NCBI GenBank assembly: GCA_003669585.1
Contig: QWOQ01000007.1
Coordinates: 356,694-420,693, forward strand
DNA: 64,000 nucleotides
Direction of reading: 5' to 3'
DNA from: Planctomycetota bacterium
GTDB lineage: Bacteria > Planctomycetota > Planctomycetia > Pirellulales > UBA1268
The position numbers were made by a program, and so were the translations under genes. Positions 55,160 to 64,000 of the stretch are shown in pieces. The first letter of the stretch is position 1. Every line of letters starts with the position of its first letter. The notes under the pieces were generated by a model, which saw only the letters and a program-made list of their open reading frames with translations, was not told the DNA's origin and did no database searches.

Positions 55160-55906
55160 ATGGCAGCCAAACCGCTGATCGGCATCAACATGGATTACCG
55201 CTCGAGTCGCAGGGAGCACGAAGCTCTTTCATTCATCGCAGCTGGTTATTTTGACGGAGTCACCAACGCGGGAGGAATTCCAGTGATTCTTCCACCGCTT
55301 ACAGATGAAGACGATATAGCACGCTTGCTCGACATGCTCGATGGTGTGGTACTCGTTGGTGGTGCCGACGTCGACTCCCGACGCGATGGATTTATGATCC
55401 ACCCTGCGTCGCGACAAATGGATGTCCGTCGCGAGGATTTTGACCGCATGCTGGTGAAGGCCATTTGTCAAAGACAGATGCCGGTTCTTGCGATTGGCAG
55501 TGGCATGCAGTTGCTCAACATCACCGAAGGGGGAACGCTCTTTCAGCATCTTCCGGAAGATTTGCCGAAGGCGATGCCGCACAAAGATCCGCTCGACACA
55601 GCGCATCGGCACGGCCTCGAAGTTGTTGCTGGTTCGGCCATGGAACGGATTTATGGTGATGGTGAAATTCGCGTCAACAGCATGCATCACATGGCGATCG
55701 ATGACCTTGCTCCCGGATTTCGCGTGACCGCAAGGGCACCCGACGGCGTTATTGAAGCGATTGAAAGCACCTTGGAAAACTGGGTGGCCATTGGAACACA
55801 GTTTCATCCGGAGGCCGAATCCGCCTCAGCCCTTGACGTGAAGGTCTTTGAGGAATTTGTCGTCGGAATTACCGGCGTCGTCCCCGAGGTGCGTCTCGTC
55901 GCTTGA
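55160..55906 (+). CDS. Class I glutamine amidotransferase-like (PuuD/peptidase C26) protein lacking the nucleophilic Cys
   Basis: 248 residues from ATG 55160, which follows GGAG with 9-base spacing; an upstream ATG at 55118 is less likely. The fold marks are clear: PLIGINMDYR, VLVGGADVDSRRDG (about 64-77), GGTLFQHLPEDLP, and QFHPEAES with His216 and Glu218. In PuuD-type gamma-glutamyl-GABA hydrolases the elbow reads GICRGMQ. Here it reads AIGSGMQ (111-117), with Gly at 113 where the Cys should be. The enzyme therefore cannot use the usual thiol mechanism. It may bind a gamma-glutamyl ligand without cleaving it, or use another residue. Its 3' end overlaps the convergent methyltransferase by 38 bp. 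Confidence 0.85.
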   Translation: MAAKPLIGINMDYRSSRREHEALSFIAAGYFDGVTNAGGIPVILPPLTDEDDIARLLDMLDGVVLVGGADVDSRRDGFMIHPASRQMDVRREDFDRMLVKAICQRQMPVLAIGSGMQLLNITEGGTLFQHLPEDLPKAMPHKDPLDTAHRHGLEVVAGSAMERIYGDGEIRVNSMHHMAIDDLAPGFRVTARAPDGVIEAIESTLENWVAIGTQFHPEAESASALDVKVFEEFVVGITGVVPEVRLVA

Positions 55907-56576
55907 TTCGTCGAGCACGCGAAAGTTCAAAAATTTCAACCTGTGCCCCGTCGGTTGCCTCTCGCGACCGACGGGGTGCATGGCGTTTTACACAGAGGCC
56001 TAACGTGCGACATTCGTCTGCAAATCGCGCAGCCTTTGCGCGTCGTGGATCGGCAACAAGCGCCGTACCGCCATCGGCCATTGTTGCGTTAATCATTTTT
56101 GCAACAAGCGCCGCATGGTGGTCTTCATAGAGAACATCCGCAGCGGTCACCAGATCGTAGTGCCCCAAATCTTCAGGCATGCTTCGCCAGTCTATGACAC
56201 GCGTGGACAAAGATCCTGTTTGTTGCGAACCATCCTTAAGATTGTCTATCGCATTAAAACGCACCCCCTCGAGCGCCGTTTCCTCGTAATCGGTTGCCAG
56301 CACGGAAAATCCTCTCCGTGCAGCAACAATCGATGGCAGTCCCAAACCACAACCAAGTTCCAGCAGAGTGCGACCGAGGCCGTTTTGCTTTGCGATGTTC
56401 TCAGCCAGCACGCGTGAAGATTCCCACACATCAGCCCAATAGGGAATCCGACCGTCCCGATTAAAGTTTTCCAAATCGATCAGCGATTCCATATCGGGAG
56501 GCCGCCAGATACGCACCACCATTGCACCAACATCGATTTCCCGAAGAACCGGTTCGAATCGCTCAAATCCCTGCAT
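55869..56576 (-). CDS. SAM-dependent methyltransferase (Methyltransf_16/ETFB-lysine-methyltransferase-like)
   Basis: 235 residues. SAM-binding motif I is LLELGCGLGLPSIVAA (about 71-86), followed by ATDYEETAL, then YDLVTAADVLYEDHH, matching the METTL20/Methyltransf_16 group that methylates lysines. The N-terminus contains WRPPDMESLID and IPYWADVWESS, typical of this group. The tail after about 190 is Arg-rich. The substrate protein is unknown. It overlaps the amidotransferase-like gene tail to tail by 38 bp, and a strong inverted repeat lies inside its 3' end. Confidence 0.87.
   Translation of the reverse strand: MQGFERFEPVLREIDVGAMVVRIWRPPDMESLIDLENFNRDGRIPYWADVWESSRVLAENIAKQNGLGRTLLELGCGLGLPSIVAARRGFSVLATDYEETALEGVRFNAIDNLKDGSQQTGSLSTRVIDWRSMPEDLGHYDLVTAADVLYEDHHAALVAKMINATMADGGTALVADPRRAKAARFADECRTLGLCVKRHAPRRSREATDGAQVEIFELSRARRIKRRDAPRGRRR
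55946..55976. terminator. Strong inverted repeat inside a coding 3' end
   Basis: CCCCGTCGGT (55946-55955) and ACCGACGGGG (55967-55976) form a perfect 10-bp GC-rich stem with an 11-base loop; three further wobble or normal pairs extend it. It lies 40 bp after the amidotransferase-like gene's stop but inside the methyltransferase coding sequence on the other strand. There is no T-run. It could end or protect the plus-strand transcript without disturbing the codons. Confidence 0.4.
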
Positions 56577-56835
56577 ACCTGACCTCAGATTGTTTTTTCT
56601 TGATTGGGCGTCAAAGCGCTCCCGGAGTAATCCCTATATTCTGCACAGTCCAAGGATCGATTTTGAAAACCCGCTCTCTCGCGAAGAGGCTTGCGGGCGG
56701 TACCATAAAACATCATGTGGCAATCTCTCCTGCACAACATGCTCGACTTTCGCCGATATCCAGAATACTGGATTCAAACCTCTTTTTGCGAATTTCATTA
56801 CGATTCGCACTGCCAGAGCACTTCGAAAGATTTTC

Positions 56836-59067
56836 GTGCCAACGACCGATTTGCCTTTGGACTCGCTGGCTTCGCTCGTTCAAGGAAAACATCCTTGTCC
56901 AGGAAACGTGCTCGGACTTCATCGTCGCGCGTTCCCTGCCTCCGGCGAGCAGACGTGGAGCGTTCGAACACTTCTCCCGCAGGCAGGCGCTGCGTGGGTC
57001 GTTCAGCAGACTCGCGACGGTCAGCAGACATCAAGCCCCATGCGACGACTTCATCCATCAGGACTTTTTGAAGCAACGCTGGCAGACTCATCCTCTACTC
57101 CACCTTCGTATTTGATTCGTTCAGTCGATCACTCCCAAACCATGCGACAAACACACGACCCCTATTCATTTCCCACCATGCTCACTGATTTTGACCTCCA
57201 TCTGCTCGGCGAAGGACGCCACTGGCGAAGCTACGAAAAAATCGGCGCTCAGTTGTTCGACGTGCGCGGTGTGCGCGGTGTCAACTTTTCTGTCTGGGCA
57301 CCAAATGCCGAAGCGGTCAGCGTGATCGGAGATTTTAATGGATGGGATGGCCGAACCCATCAGATGCATAAACGAATTCCATCTGGGATTTGGGAATTAT
57401 TTATTCCGGAAGTCGGCGTCGGTGCACTCTACAAATTTCGTATTCATTCCTGCGGAACGTATTGCGATCGATCGGATCCCTACGGATTTTCTGCAGAGAT
57501 TCCCCCTCGAACCGCTTCGAAGGTGGTCGATCTGACGAGCTATCGCTGGAATGACGACGACTGGATGGCGCGCCGCAATCAACACAACGCTCTCGATGCA
57601 GCCATCTCTATTTACGAGTGTCACCTTGGTAGCTGGAGACGACCGGTCGATGATCCCCGCCGCTGGCTCTCTTACGGAGAACTCGAGCGAGACCTTGTCC
57701 CCTACTGTCGCGAGATGGGATTCACGCACGTCGAACTGCTTCCACCGACCGAACATCCACTGTCTGCGAGTTGGGGCTACCAAACTATCGGACTCTTTGC
57801 TGCAACAAGCCGGTACGGTTCACCACAGGAATTGATGTCGCTCATCGATGCATTTCATCGAGAGAATATCGGTGTGATTATTGACTGGGTTCCGGCACAT
57901 TTTCCCCGAGACTCTCACGGGCTACGTCGTTTCGATGGCACCGCCTTGTATGAGCATGAAGATCCTCGACAAGGAGAACATCCTGACTGGGGCACTTTGA
58001 TCTTTAACTATGGTCGCAACGAGGTCTGCAATTACCTCATATCAAGTGCTCTCTTTTGGCTTGACCGCTACCACATCGACGGCCTTCGCGTGGATGCAGT
58101 TGCCTCAATGCTCTATCTCGACTACAGCCGAACCTCCGATCAGTGGGTTCCAAATCGTTTCGGCGGTCGAGAAAATCTTGAAGCAATCGATTTCATCAAG
58201 GAGTTCAACGTTCAGGTGCATTGCCACCATCCTGGCGTGCTCACCATTGCAGAAGAATCGACTGCATGGCCGGGAGTCTCCCGCCCCACCTACACCGATG
58301 GGCTGGGATTTAGCCTTAAATGGAACATGGGGTGGATGAACGACACATTGCGATACATGCGGCACGATCCAATCCACCGCAAGTACCACCACAACGAACT
58401 CACCTTCAGTCTGATTTACGCCTTTCACGAAAATTTCGTCCTGCCGTTCTCACACGATGAAGTTGTGCACGGAAAAGGATCGATGCTCAATCAAATGCCT
58501 GGAGACGTGTGGCAAAAATTCGCAAATTTGAGGTTGCTTTATAGCTACATGTGGTGCCATCCCGGAAAAAAACTCCTCTTTATGGGATGCGAGTTTGGTC
58601 AGTGGAGCGAGTGGAATTTTGAAGAATCATTACAGTGGCACCTTCTTCAAGGGGAAAGCCATCAAGGGCTCTCGCGATGCGTGGCAGATCTCAACGGGCT
58701 GTTGCAACGTGAACCAGCTCTTCATCAAGTTGACTTTGATGCCCATGGATTCGAATGGATCGACTGCCAGAATTGGCAAGATGGCACGCTTGTATTTTGT
58801 CGGCGAGGGCACGACCCCGATGATTTTCTTATTGTCTGCTGCAATTTAACGCCGATCGTACGACGCAACTATTGCGTGGGTGTTCCGATTTCTGGAACAT
58901 TTTACGAAATTTTTAACAGTGACTCGGGCTGGTACGGTGGTTCCAATATCGGCAATGCGGGTGTTTTGCAGGCCACACACGGTGCCTACAACGGAAAGCC
59001 CTGCTCGATTGAATTGTCCCTCCCCCCACTGGGAACAATTGTTTTGAAACCCAAGCGAGACGAATGA
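56836..59067 (+). CDS. glgB: 1,4-alpha-glucan branching enzyme
   Basis: 743 residues from a GTG at 56836. There is no in-frame ATG before the conserved N-terminal domain; the frame is open from a TTG at 56590, but the GTG gives the usual length and begins just before DLPLDSLASLVQGKH. Domain order: N1 domain, CBM48 (VNFSVWAPNAEAVSVIGDFNGW split), and the GH13 barrel. Catalytic residues are Asp420 (GLRVDAVASM), Glu473 or Glu474 (AEEST) and the SHDEVVHGK Asp. A C-terminal beta domain follows. It makes alpha-1,6 branches in glycogen. The downstream SurA-like gene converges with it after 17 bp. Confidence 0.92.
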   Translation: MPTTDLPLDSLASLVQGKHPCPGNVLGLHRRAFPASGEQTWSVRTLLPQAGAAWVVQQTRDGQQTSSPMRRLHPSGLFEATLADSSSTPPSYLIRSVDHSQTMRQTHDPYSFPTMLTDFDLHLLGEGRHWRSYEKIGAQLFDVRGVRGVNFSVWAPNAEAVSVIGDFNGWDGRTHQMHKRIPSGIWELFIPEVGVGALYKFRIHSCGTYCDRSDPYGFSAEIPPRTASKVVDLTSYRWNDDDWMARRNQHNALDAAISIYECHLGSWRRPVDDPRRWLSYGELERDLVPYCREMGFTHVELLPPTEHPLSASWGYQTIGLFAATSRYGSPQELMSLIDAFHRENIGVIIDWVPAHFPRDSHGLRRFDGTALYEHEDPRQGEHPDWGTLIFNYGRNEVCNYLISSALFWLDRYHIDGLRVDAVASMLYLDYSRTSDQWVPNRFGGRENLEAIDFIKEFNVQVHCHHPGVLTIAEESTAWPGVSRPTYTDGLGFSLKWNMGWMNDTLRYMRHDPIHRKYHHNELTFSLIYAFHENFVLPFSHDEVVHGKGSMLNQMPGDVWQKFANLRLLYSYMWCHPGKKLLFMGCEFGQWSEWNFEESLQWHLLQGESHQGLSRCVADLNGLLQREPALHQVDFDAHGFEWIDCQNWQDGTLVFCRRGHDPDDFLIVCCNLTPIVRRNYCVGVPISGTFYEIFNSDSGWYGGSNIGNAGVLQATHGAYNGKPCSIELSLPPLGTIVLKPKRDE

Positions 59068-59084
59068 GCTGATTTACAGAAAAA

Positions 59085-61349
59085 TCACCTGCCCGGAATA
59101 TGGGGCTGACGTCGCCACTGGAGTGAATACCGCTTTTCCAATCCCTCTAGCCAGTCTCCAAAGGCTCCAGAGAACGTATCCTGCGCAAGCATCGCGAGTC
59201 GCTGTTGATCAGCACGTTGATCAAAAAATCGGCTCCGTAACTCTTCGACAGTCGGTTCAAAGGAAATAATCTTTGCTACATAACAGATGGTTTTGGGTTC
59301 GTTGAATTCAACTCCGCAGCCATCTTTTTTGAGACCGAAAAGCATCTGCATAAAATCTTGGCCGACGAGCGTAAGACCAGGAACATTCGAAATCTCTGGC
59401 GGCGTGCCCATCGGTGCATTGCCTTGATTCATCCATGTGAGTGGACCTACCTGCACAACTTTTTGCTGGTCTTCAGGCTTCGATGACGGAAGTGCCGCAG
59501 CATATGTTTCAAGCGACACGTTTTCTTTCAGGATCGCATTTTTCACAGACTCCGCGTTGGCTCGGGCAAGTCCTCTTGCCTCGACCAATCGCCAAGCCCG
59601 TTCAACGGCCGCCCTCGATTCGGCAAAACTTGGCGCGAATTCAGGCTGATCTTCCGTTTTCCAGGAAAGGTATCGATTTCCTAAGGAGTCTCGCGTGGTC
59701 ACCGGGCGCCTCACCACCGAACCTGAACCGTACATCGAATCGAGCCATCGCTGCTGACGCATTCCAAATCGACTCGACGCATCGGGAACAAATTCAAAAC
59801 TCGGTCCAATTCCCTCAATCGCGAAAGCTTCCCCTGGAGCAATTCGATCTGATTCACCCGCTTGGAGCCCCTGCACCTCGGCAATCCGTTTGAGATCGAG
59901 TCGGATTGGCTCCGGAAGTCCTTGATCAGGACGAGCCTGCCACAGTGCAAAATCTTCTGAGTAGCCATTTAAGTCAACGGCCACGGCTGTGAAAATTTCA
60001 TCTATTCTGGAGTTTGCTCGCTCTCGAGCAAGTTGTTCACGAATGCGATCCTCAACACTTTCAAGTGTCTCAAACTGTTCGGGGTCTGGCGAAGCATCGA
60101 TGGGGGCCGAGTTTGTTGCGGGAGACTCTTCCAGAATTTTTGATTCGGCTTTCTCTGCCGTCGACACAGTCTCTGGAACGTTTTTTTCAGGTTCTTTATT
60201 TTCTTCTTTTACTTCGTCAACGAGCTTTGATCGCATTGACACAGGGATGAACTGCCCCGCACGAACAAACTCCGTGGCACTGTTATCCTTGAGCCGGGGT
60301 TGGGTGCTGGAGGAATTCTTGTCGGAAGGTTTTTCCTCTGATACTGGATCGACTGATTTTGTCTCGGCATCAGAATCTTGTGGTTGCGAAGTCGCAGGCT
60401 CTGAAACAGGTTCTGATGTTGTGGATTCGGAACTCTTTGTTTCTGGACTGTTCACCGGTGGCTCATCAGAAAGATCTGGAGCCTTCGGTTTTGCCCGGAA
60501 CATCGTGGTCTTATTTTTTTCGTAATATTCGCTTATCTGCTCTTGTGTAATCTCACCAGCAGCTGCCTTTTCAAAAGTTTCTCGTGATGCAACAAGATAT
60601 TCGCACTTCATTCGATGAGGCTCACGAAATCCTGGATCGGAACTCGATGGTTCTGGCAACGTATTGCGGTAACGTTCAAAAAAGGTTTCGAGTTCCCGCT
60701 CCGAAGGTGTTCGAACCTGGGCGGAAAAAAGCTCGACTGGGACTGGAAAAATCTCAGCCACAGCATTCTGTTCAAGCCGTCGAAAATAATCCCATCTCCA
60801 TCCCGATGGATCTCCAGAAAATCCGGTTTGAAAGAGAATCAACATATTGCGGGCAACGAGTTCTCCTCGAAGTGCCTCAAAAATCTGTTCTTGCGTGATT
60901 TGCATCTGACCTACTCGGAGCCTTGAAAGAATCGCATCAAACTCTTGCGTTCCAACGAGGTCGTTTGTCCATTCCGAGAGAAAATTATTAATGGCCTGAT
61001 CGCTGATGACCAAGCCGGCCTGTTCAGCCTCTTTTGCGACAAGAATTGTTCGAACAACCGCCTCTTCACTTTCTGGAAAAAGAGGCAATCTTGATGGGTC
61101 GCGACCTGCCGCTTGGGCACTTTCCACGAGAAATCGATTTACAACCGATCGCATTGCCAAACGATTTTCCATCTGGCTTTCACGGATTTCACCCCCACTG
61201 AACGTCGCGACCACCGGGTCGTTTCCCGAAAAGCTGCTCCCCATTTGAAGAAACGGCGGAAGCACAAAGAAGGCCAGCATTGCAAGGATGGCAACAAACA
61301 CCAGCAAGGACCGCTGATATTTGCGAAAAAATTCAAATGAACCGGCCAT
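59085..61349 (-). CDS. Membrane-anchored SurA/PpiD-like protein with long disordered linker
   Basis: 754 residues from ATG 61349; the frame also allows 61403. One hydrophobic segment (about 14-36, SLLVFVAILAMLAFFVLPPFL) anchors it. The next 200 residues are SurA_N/PpiD-type helices (GGEIRESQMENRLAMRSVV; VISDQAINNFLSEW). Residues about 285-430 are Pro/Glu/Ser/Thr-rich and surely disordered. The C-terminal 250 residues are helical, with no clear parvulin active site, so it is probably a chaperone rather than an isomerase. PpiD-like proteins assist folding of exported proteins, which fits this genome's large secretome. It converges with glgB and is divergent from topA. Confidence 0.8.
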   Translation of the reverse strand: MAGSFEFFRKYQRSLLVFVAILAMLAFFVLPPFLQMGSSFSGNDPVVATFSGGEIRESQMENRLAMRSVVNRFLVESAQAAGRDPSRLPLFPESEEAVVRTILVAKEAEQAGLVISDQAINNFLSEWTNDLVGTQEFDAILSRLRVGQMQITQEQIFEALRGELVARNMLILFQTGFSGDPSGWRWDYFRRLEQNAVAEIFPVPVELFSAQVRTPSERELETFFERYRNTLPEPSSSDPGFREPHRMKCEYLVASRETFEKAAAGEITQEQISEYYEKNKTTMFRAKPKAPDLSDEPPVNSPETKSSESTTSEPVSEPATSQPQDSDAETKSVDPVSEEKPSDKNSSSTQPRLKDNSATEFVRAGQFIPVSMRSKLVDEVKEENKEPEKNVPETVSTAEKAESKILEESPATNSAPIDASPDPEQFETLESVEDRIREQLARERANSRIDEIFTAVAVDLNGYSEDFALWQARPDQGLPEPIRLDLKRIAEVQGLQAGESDRIAPGEAFAIEGIGPSFEFVPDASSRFGMRQQRWLDSMYGSGSVVRRPVTTRDSLGNRYLSWKTEDQPEFAPSFAESRAAVERAWRLVEARGLARANAESVKNAILKENVSLETYAAALPSSKPEDQQKVVQVGPLTWMNQGNAPMGTPPEISNVPGLTLVGQDFMQMLFGLKKDGCGVEFNEPKTICYVAKIISFEPTVEELRSRFFDQRADQQRLAMLAQDTFSGAFGDWLEGLEKRYSLQWRRQPHIPGR

Positions 61350-61754
61350 TTCACCGCCTGAGCCCGACCGGCCGGGCCGTCGAGACTTGACAAAGGAAAG
61401 CAAGGGAAGCTATCGCAGTGGGTCGAAGTACGCCTTGACCCGTTGTTTCCCAGCTAGGAATGAAAGTCCGATTGTAGCGCGAAGCCGATTTGCTGCAATC
61501 CCGATTGGATTTTGTTGAATTGTTTACCACTTCCTACCTTATTAGGGGCTGAGCGATGATTCACAAATTTTCAAAGAGAGACTGGGGAGGAAATGGTGAT
61601 TTGATTGGTTTTCCTTGAAAAACTGCTGCGGTTATGCCCCCTTCTATCAACCTTTCCTCATTGATTGCTATTGTCCGGTAGGATCTCGAACCCTTGAAAA
61701 CCGTCCAAGTCTCAGGTTTTCTGTAATTTTATTTTACCCCCCTCACGGCTCCCC
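61350..61754. other. Divergent intergenic region (about 400 bp)
   Basis: The region between the SurA/PpiD-like gene and topA, unless the former starts at 61403. It should contain both promoters. The stretch just before topA is T-rich and C-rich (61,715-61,745), with no clear ribosome-binding site. No hairpin, tRNA or repeat noticed. Confidence 0.4.
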
Positions 61755-64000
61755 ATGGCAACTCGCAAGAAAAAATCTCGTGTTCCCGCTTCAACGACCG
61801 GCAACAGGCTCGTCATTGTCGAGAGCCCTGGAAAAATAAAAACTATTAAAAAGTTTCTCGGATCGGGCTGGAACGTCGAAGCCAGCATCGGTCACATCCG
61901 CGAACTTCCAAAACGAGCCCCCAAGGGATCGCGTCAGCCTGTTCCGGGCGTGGAGATGCCACCAGCACCTGTTGATGCCGCACACTTAAATGGATATTTC
62001 ACGGCCACCTACGAAATTTCTCAAAACAAACGCGATGTGGTGACCAAGTTGCGCAAGCTCGCCAAAGAGGCCGGGCCCGATCGCATCTATTTCGCAACCG
62101 ATCCAGATCGAGAAGGTGAGGCGATCAGTTGGCATCTTGCAGAGGTTCTTGGAATCAACCCCGCTCAAGCGCAGCGCGTCACCTTTGACAGCATTACGCG
62201 AGATGCAGTGATTAGCGCTTTCGAAACACCTCGCGGCATCAACATGGGGCTCGTCAACGCGCAGCAAGCTCGACGCGTTCTCGATCGCATTGTTGGCTAT
62301 ATGGTCAGCCCGGTTCTCTGGAAAAAAGTAGCCGGTGGCATGAGCGCCGGCCGCGTACAAAGTGTTGCTGCGAGAATGGTCGTTGATCGCGAACGTGAAA
62401 TCATGGCGTTCGTTCCCGAAGAACGATGGAGTGTGACGGCCTGCTTCACGCCCGATGCCTCGCGAACCAGTGAACTCGCAACGGCGTGGGAAAAGCTCGG
62501 CGAGCAACGCGACGAGAAGGGACGAGGACCAACCAAGAAATTACTCTCGTCATGGCTGAGCGAACGAGGCACATTCGAAGCCCATCTCGTTGAAGTGTCG
62601 GGTCAAAAATTTGAGCTGGGTTGCTCTGCTGTCGTGATGCGAAATCTACTTCCAGAAATGACAACGATTGCCGAAGCCACAGGGCTCATTGAATTGAAGA
62701 ATTCCACCACGGAAGATCTTTCGGGAAAGGGTCCAGCCCGTTTTGTTCGGACGCTTTCCGGACGAATTGCTCCCGGTGTGCGTTACGTCGTCAAAAGTGT
62801 TGAAACGAAACGCACGACTTCAAAACCTGCCGCCCCGCTGATTACCAGCAGTCTTCAGATCGCCGCGAGCAGCAGTCTTGGTTTCGCAACTGGCCGCACG
62901 ATGGGCGTTGCACAAAAGCTCTACGAAGGAATCGAGATTCCTGGAGAAGGACTCGTAGGTCTTATTAGCTACATGCGCACCGACAGCACATCCCTCAGCA
63001 GCGAAGCCATCAATCAGGCTCGGTCGTATATCAAGACGAATTTCGGAGATGCTTATCTTCCGGACAAGCCTCGTTTCTACGGCAATAAAAATGCCCTGGC
63101 GCAGGAGGCTCACGAGGCGATTCGTCCCACCGACATGCGTCTTCATCCAGACGACATTCGCGAATCTCTTTCCGATGAACAGTACAAACTCTATCGTCTT
63201 ATTTGGTCTCGCACTGTGGCCAGCCAGATGACCGATGCCCAGTGGGATGCGACCGCCGTGTTGCTCGAACGAGCCGACAAGGCAACCGGTGCCATATTTC
63301 GTTCAAGTGGAAGAGTTCTCGTTTTTGATGGCCATCTCAAATCTACAGGATTGATTACCGGCGAAGACGAGACGATGCCAGCAATGAAGGAGGGGGGGGA
63401 GACCGCTCCATTTTGCATCGATCCTTCTCAGTCGTTCTCCAGTCCTCCACCTCGTTTTAACGAAGCAAGTCTCGTTAAAAAACTTGAAGAAGAGGGAATC
63501 GGACGGCCATCCACCTACGCGAGCATCATCGATACGATTGAGGCTCGGGGGTATGTTGAACAACCCGATCGTCGCTTCCGCGCAACCGATCTCGGCATGG
63601 TGGTAAATGACTTTCTGATGCAGGTGTTTGCCAAGCAGTTCATGGACTTTGGATACACTCGCGACGTTGAAGGAGATCTCGATCGTGTTGCACAGGGGCA
63701 ACTCGACTGGCGAGAGATGCTTGCGGAATTTCATTCTAAGTTGGTACCAGCCATCGGCTCAGCCGCCGACACCTCCAACATCAAAGCGCTTCAAGTTCCA
63801 GCGCTCTACGCCTGCCCAACATGCAGCAAGCGAACGGCGTATCGTTTTGGAAAAAATGGCTGGTTTCTCAGTTGCATGGCCTATCCACAGTGCACGTATG
63901 CCGCCCCGATCAATTCTCACGGCCGGCCGATGCTTCCCGAAAAAGTTGATCTCGCTTGCCCACGAGATGGCAGTCCTCTGGTACTTCGAAAAAGTCGGTT
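61755..64000 (+). CDS. topA: DNA topoisomerase I (3' end outside the window)
   Basis: About 748 residues are visible from ATG 61755, and the gene runs off the right edge. It relaxes negative supercoils by cutting one strand. The TOPRIM start is LVIVESPGKIKTIKKFL (about 17-33), then ATDPDREGEAISWHL (acidic Mg site). The active-site Tyr is in LISYMRTDSTSLS (Tyr406). EEGIGRPSTYASIIDTIEARGYVEQ follows. Residues about 683-720 start a four-Cys zinc module (CPTCSKRTAYRFGKNGWFLSC split, then CTYAAP). All catalytic parts are present. No stop occurs before 64,000. Confidence 0.95.
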   Translation, partial: MATRKKKSRVPASTTGNRLVIVESPGKIKTIKKFLGSGWNVEASIGHIRELPKRAPKGSRQPVPGVEMPPAPVDAAHLNGYFTATYEISQNKRDVVTKLRKLAKEAGPDRIYFATDPDREGEAISWHLAEVLGINPAQAQRVTFDSITRDAVISAFETPRGINMGLVNAQQARRVLDRIVGYMVSPVLWKKVAGGMSAGRVQSVAARMVVDREREIMAFVPEERWSVTACFTPDASRTSELATAWEKLGEQRDEKGRGPTKKLLSSWLSERGTFEAHLVEVSGQKFELGCSAVVMRNLLPEMTTIAEATGLIELKNSTTEDLSGKGPARFVRTLSGRIAPGVRYVVKSVETKRTTSKPAAPLITSSLQIAASSSLGFATGRTMGVAQKLYEGIEIPGEGLVGLISYMRTDSTSLSSEAINQARSYIKTNFGDAYLPDKPRFYGNKNALAQEAHEAIRPTDMRLHPDDIRESLSDEQYKLYRLIWSRTVASQMTDAQWDATAVLLERADKATGAIFRSSGRVLVFDGHLKSTGLITGEDETMPAMKEGGETAPFCIDPSQSFSSPPPRFNEASLVKKLEEEGIGRPSTYASIIDTIEARGYVEQPDRRFRATDLGMVVNDFLMQVFAKQFMDFGYTRDVEGDLDRVAQGQLDWREMLAEFHSKLVPAIGSAADTSNIKALQVPALYACPTCSKRTAYRFGKNGWFLSCMAYPQCTYAAPINSHGRPMLPEKVDLACPRDGSPLVLRKSR

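Noticed and set aside
54757-55254. 165-codon plus-strand frame in the structured region
   Set aside because: It begins with TTG, has no ribosome-binding site or recognisable motif, and runs into the amidotransferase-like gene in another frame.
56551-56560. GGTTCGAATC, like the T-loop of a tRNA
   Set aside because: The flanks do not form a T stem or acceptor stem, no anticodon arm is found upstream, and the bases are the N-terminal codons of the methyltransferase.

Overview
The window looks like chromosomal DNA from a planctomycete, probably a Pirellulaceae-like member of the Planctomycetota. Much of the coding capacity goes to secreted families that are expanded in that phylum: DUF1501, DUF1552, DUF1592-type and DUF1549/DUF1553 proteins, PVC-type haem-binding dehydrogenase-like proteins, a WD40 protein with a cytochrome motif, a YHYH protein and a PQQ-type propeller. 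Most of the window looks like about 50% GC. Two patches are visibly richer in GC: 1-1013 and about 15,560-16,650.

Layout. 1-6,721 holds minus-strand secreted proteins: two of unknown function, a 1,180-residue PVC dehydrogenase/cytochrome and two alpha/beta hydrolases. 6,993-15,429 holds a YHYH-PEBP fusion, an SPFH protein, a TPR-redoxin protein, a YVTN propeller-cytochrome protein and a sugar-isomerase-like TIM barrel. 15,430-16,941 is a small foreign-looking scar: a nucleotidyltransferase gene broken by an 11-bp tandem duplication, its small partner gene and a decayed ISAs1-type transposase. 16,942-36,645 is the extracellular block: DUF1552 + DUF1592 on the minus strand, then DUF1501, DUF1501, DUF1549/1553, a pre-peptidase-type protein with an Ala-rich coiled coil, and a cytochrome-WD40 protein whose propeller is split by a similar coiled coil, with a convergent third DUF1501. 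37,267-44,749 holds a membrane protein with a planctomycete J-like N-terminus, an iron alcohol dehydrogenase, a HEAT-like secreted protein, a PQQ propeller, aroA and a zinc-ribbon protein.

45,391-48,832 is a tightly overlapped ABC-transporter operon. 49,087-52,296 encodes futalosine-pathway menaquinone enzymes (mqnA, mqnC and an amidohydrolase). hisE-hisG follow on the minus strand, then miaA. From 54,720 to about 55,120 lies an unexplained GC-rich stretch with several good stems, just upstream of a class I glutamine-amidotransferase-like gene that lacks the nucleophilic cysteine. The window closes with a methyltransferase, glgB, a SurA/PpiD-like membrane-anchored protein and the start of topA, which runs off the right edge.

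Housekeeping genes (aroA, hisG/E, miaA, mqnA/C, glgB, topA) are intact where visible. I saw no rRNA, tRNA, CRISPR array or intact insertion sequence. The least explained elements are the structured stretch before the amidotransferase-like gene, that protein's missing cysteine, and the paired coiled-coil secreted proteins.
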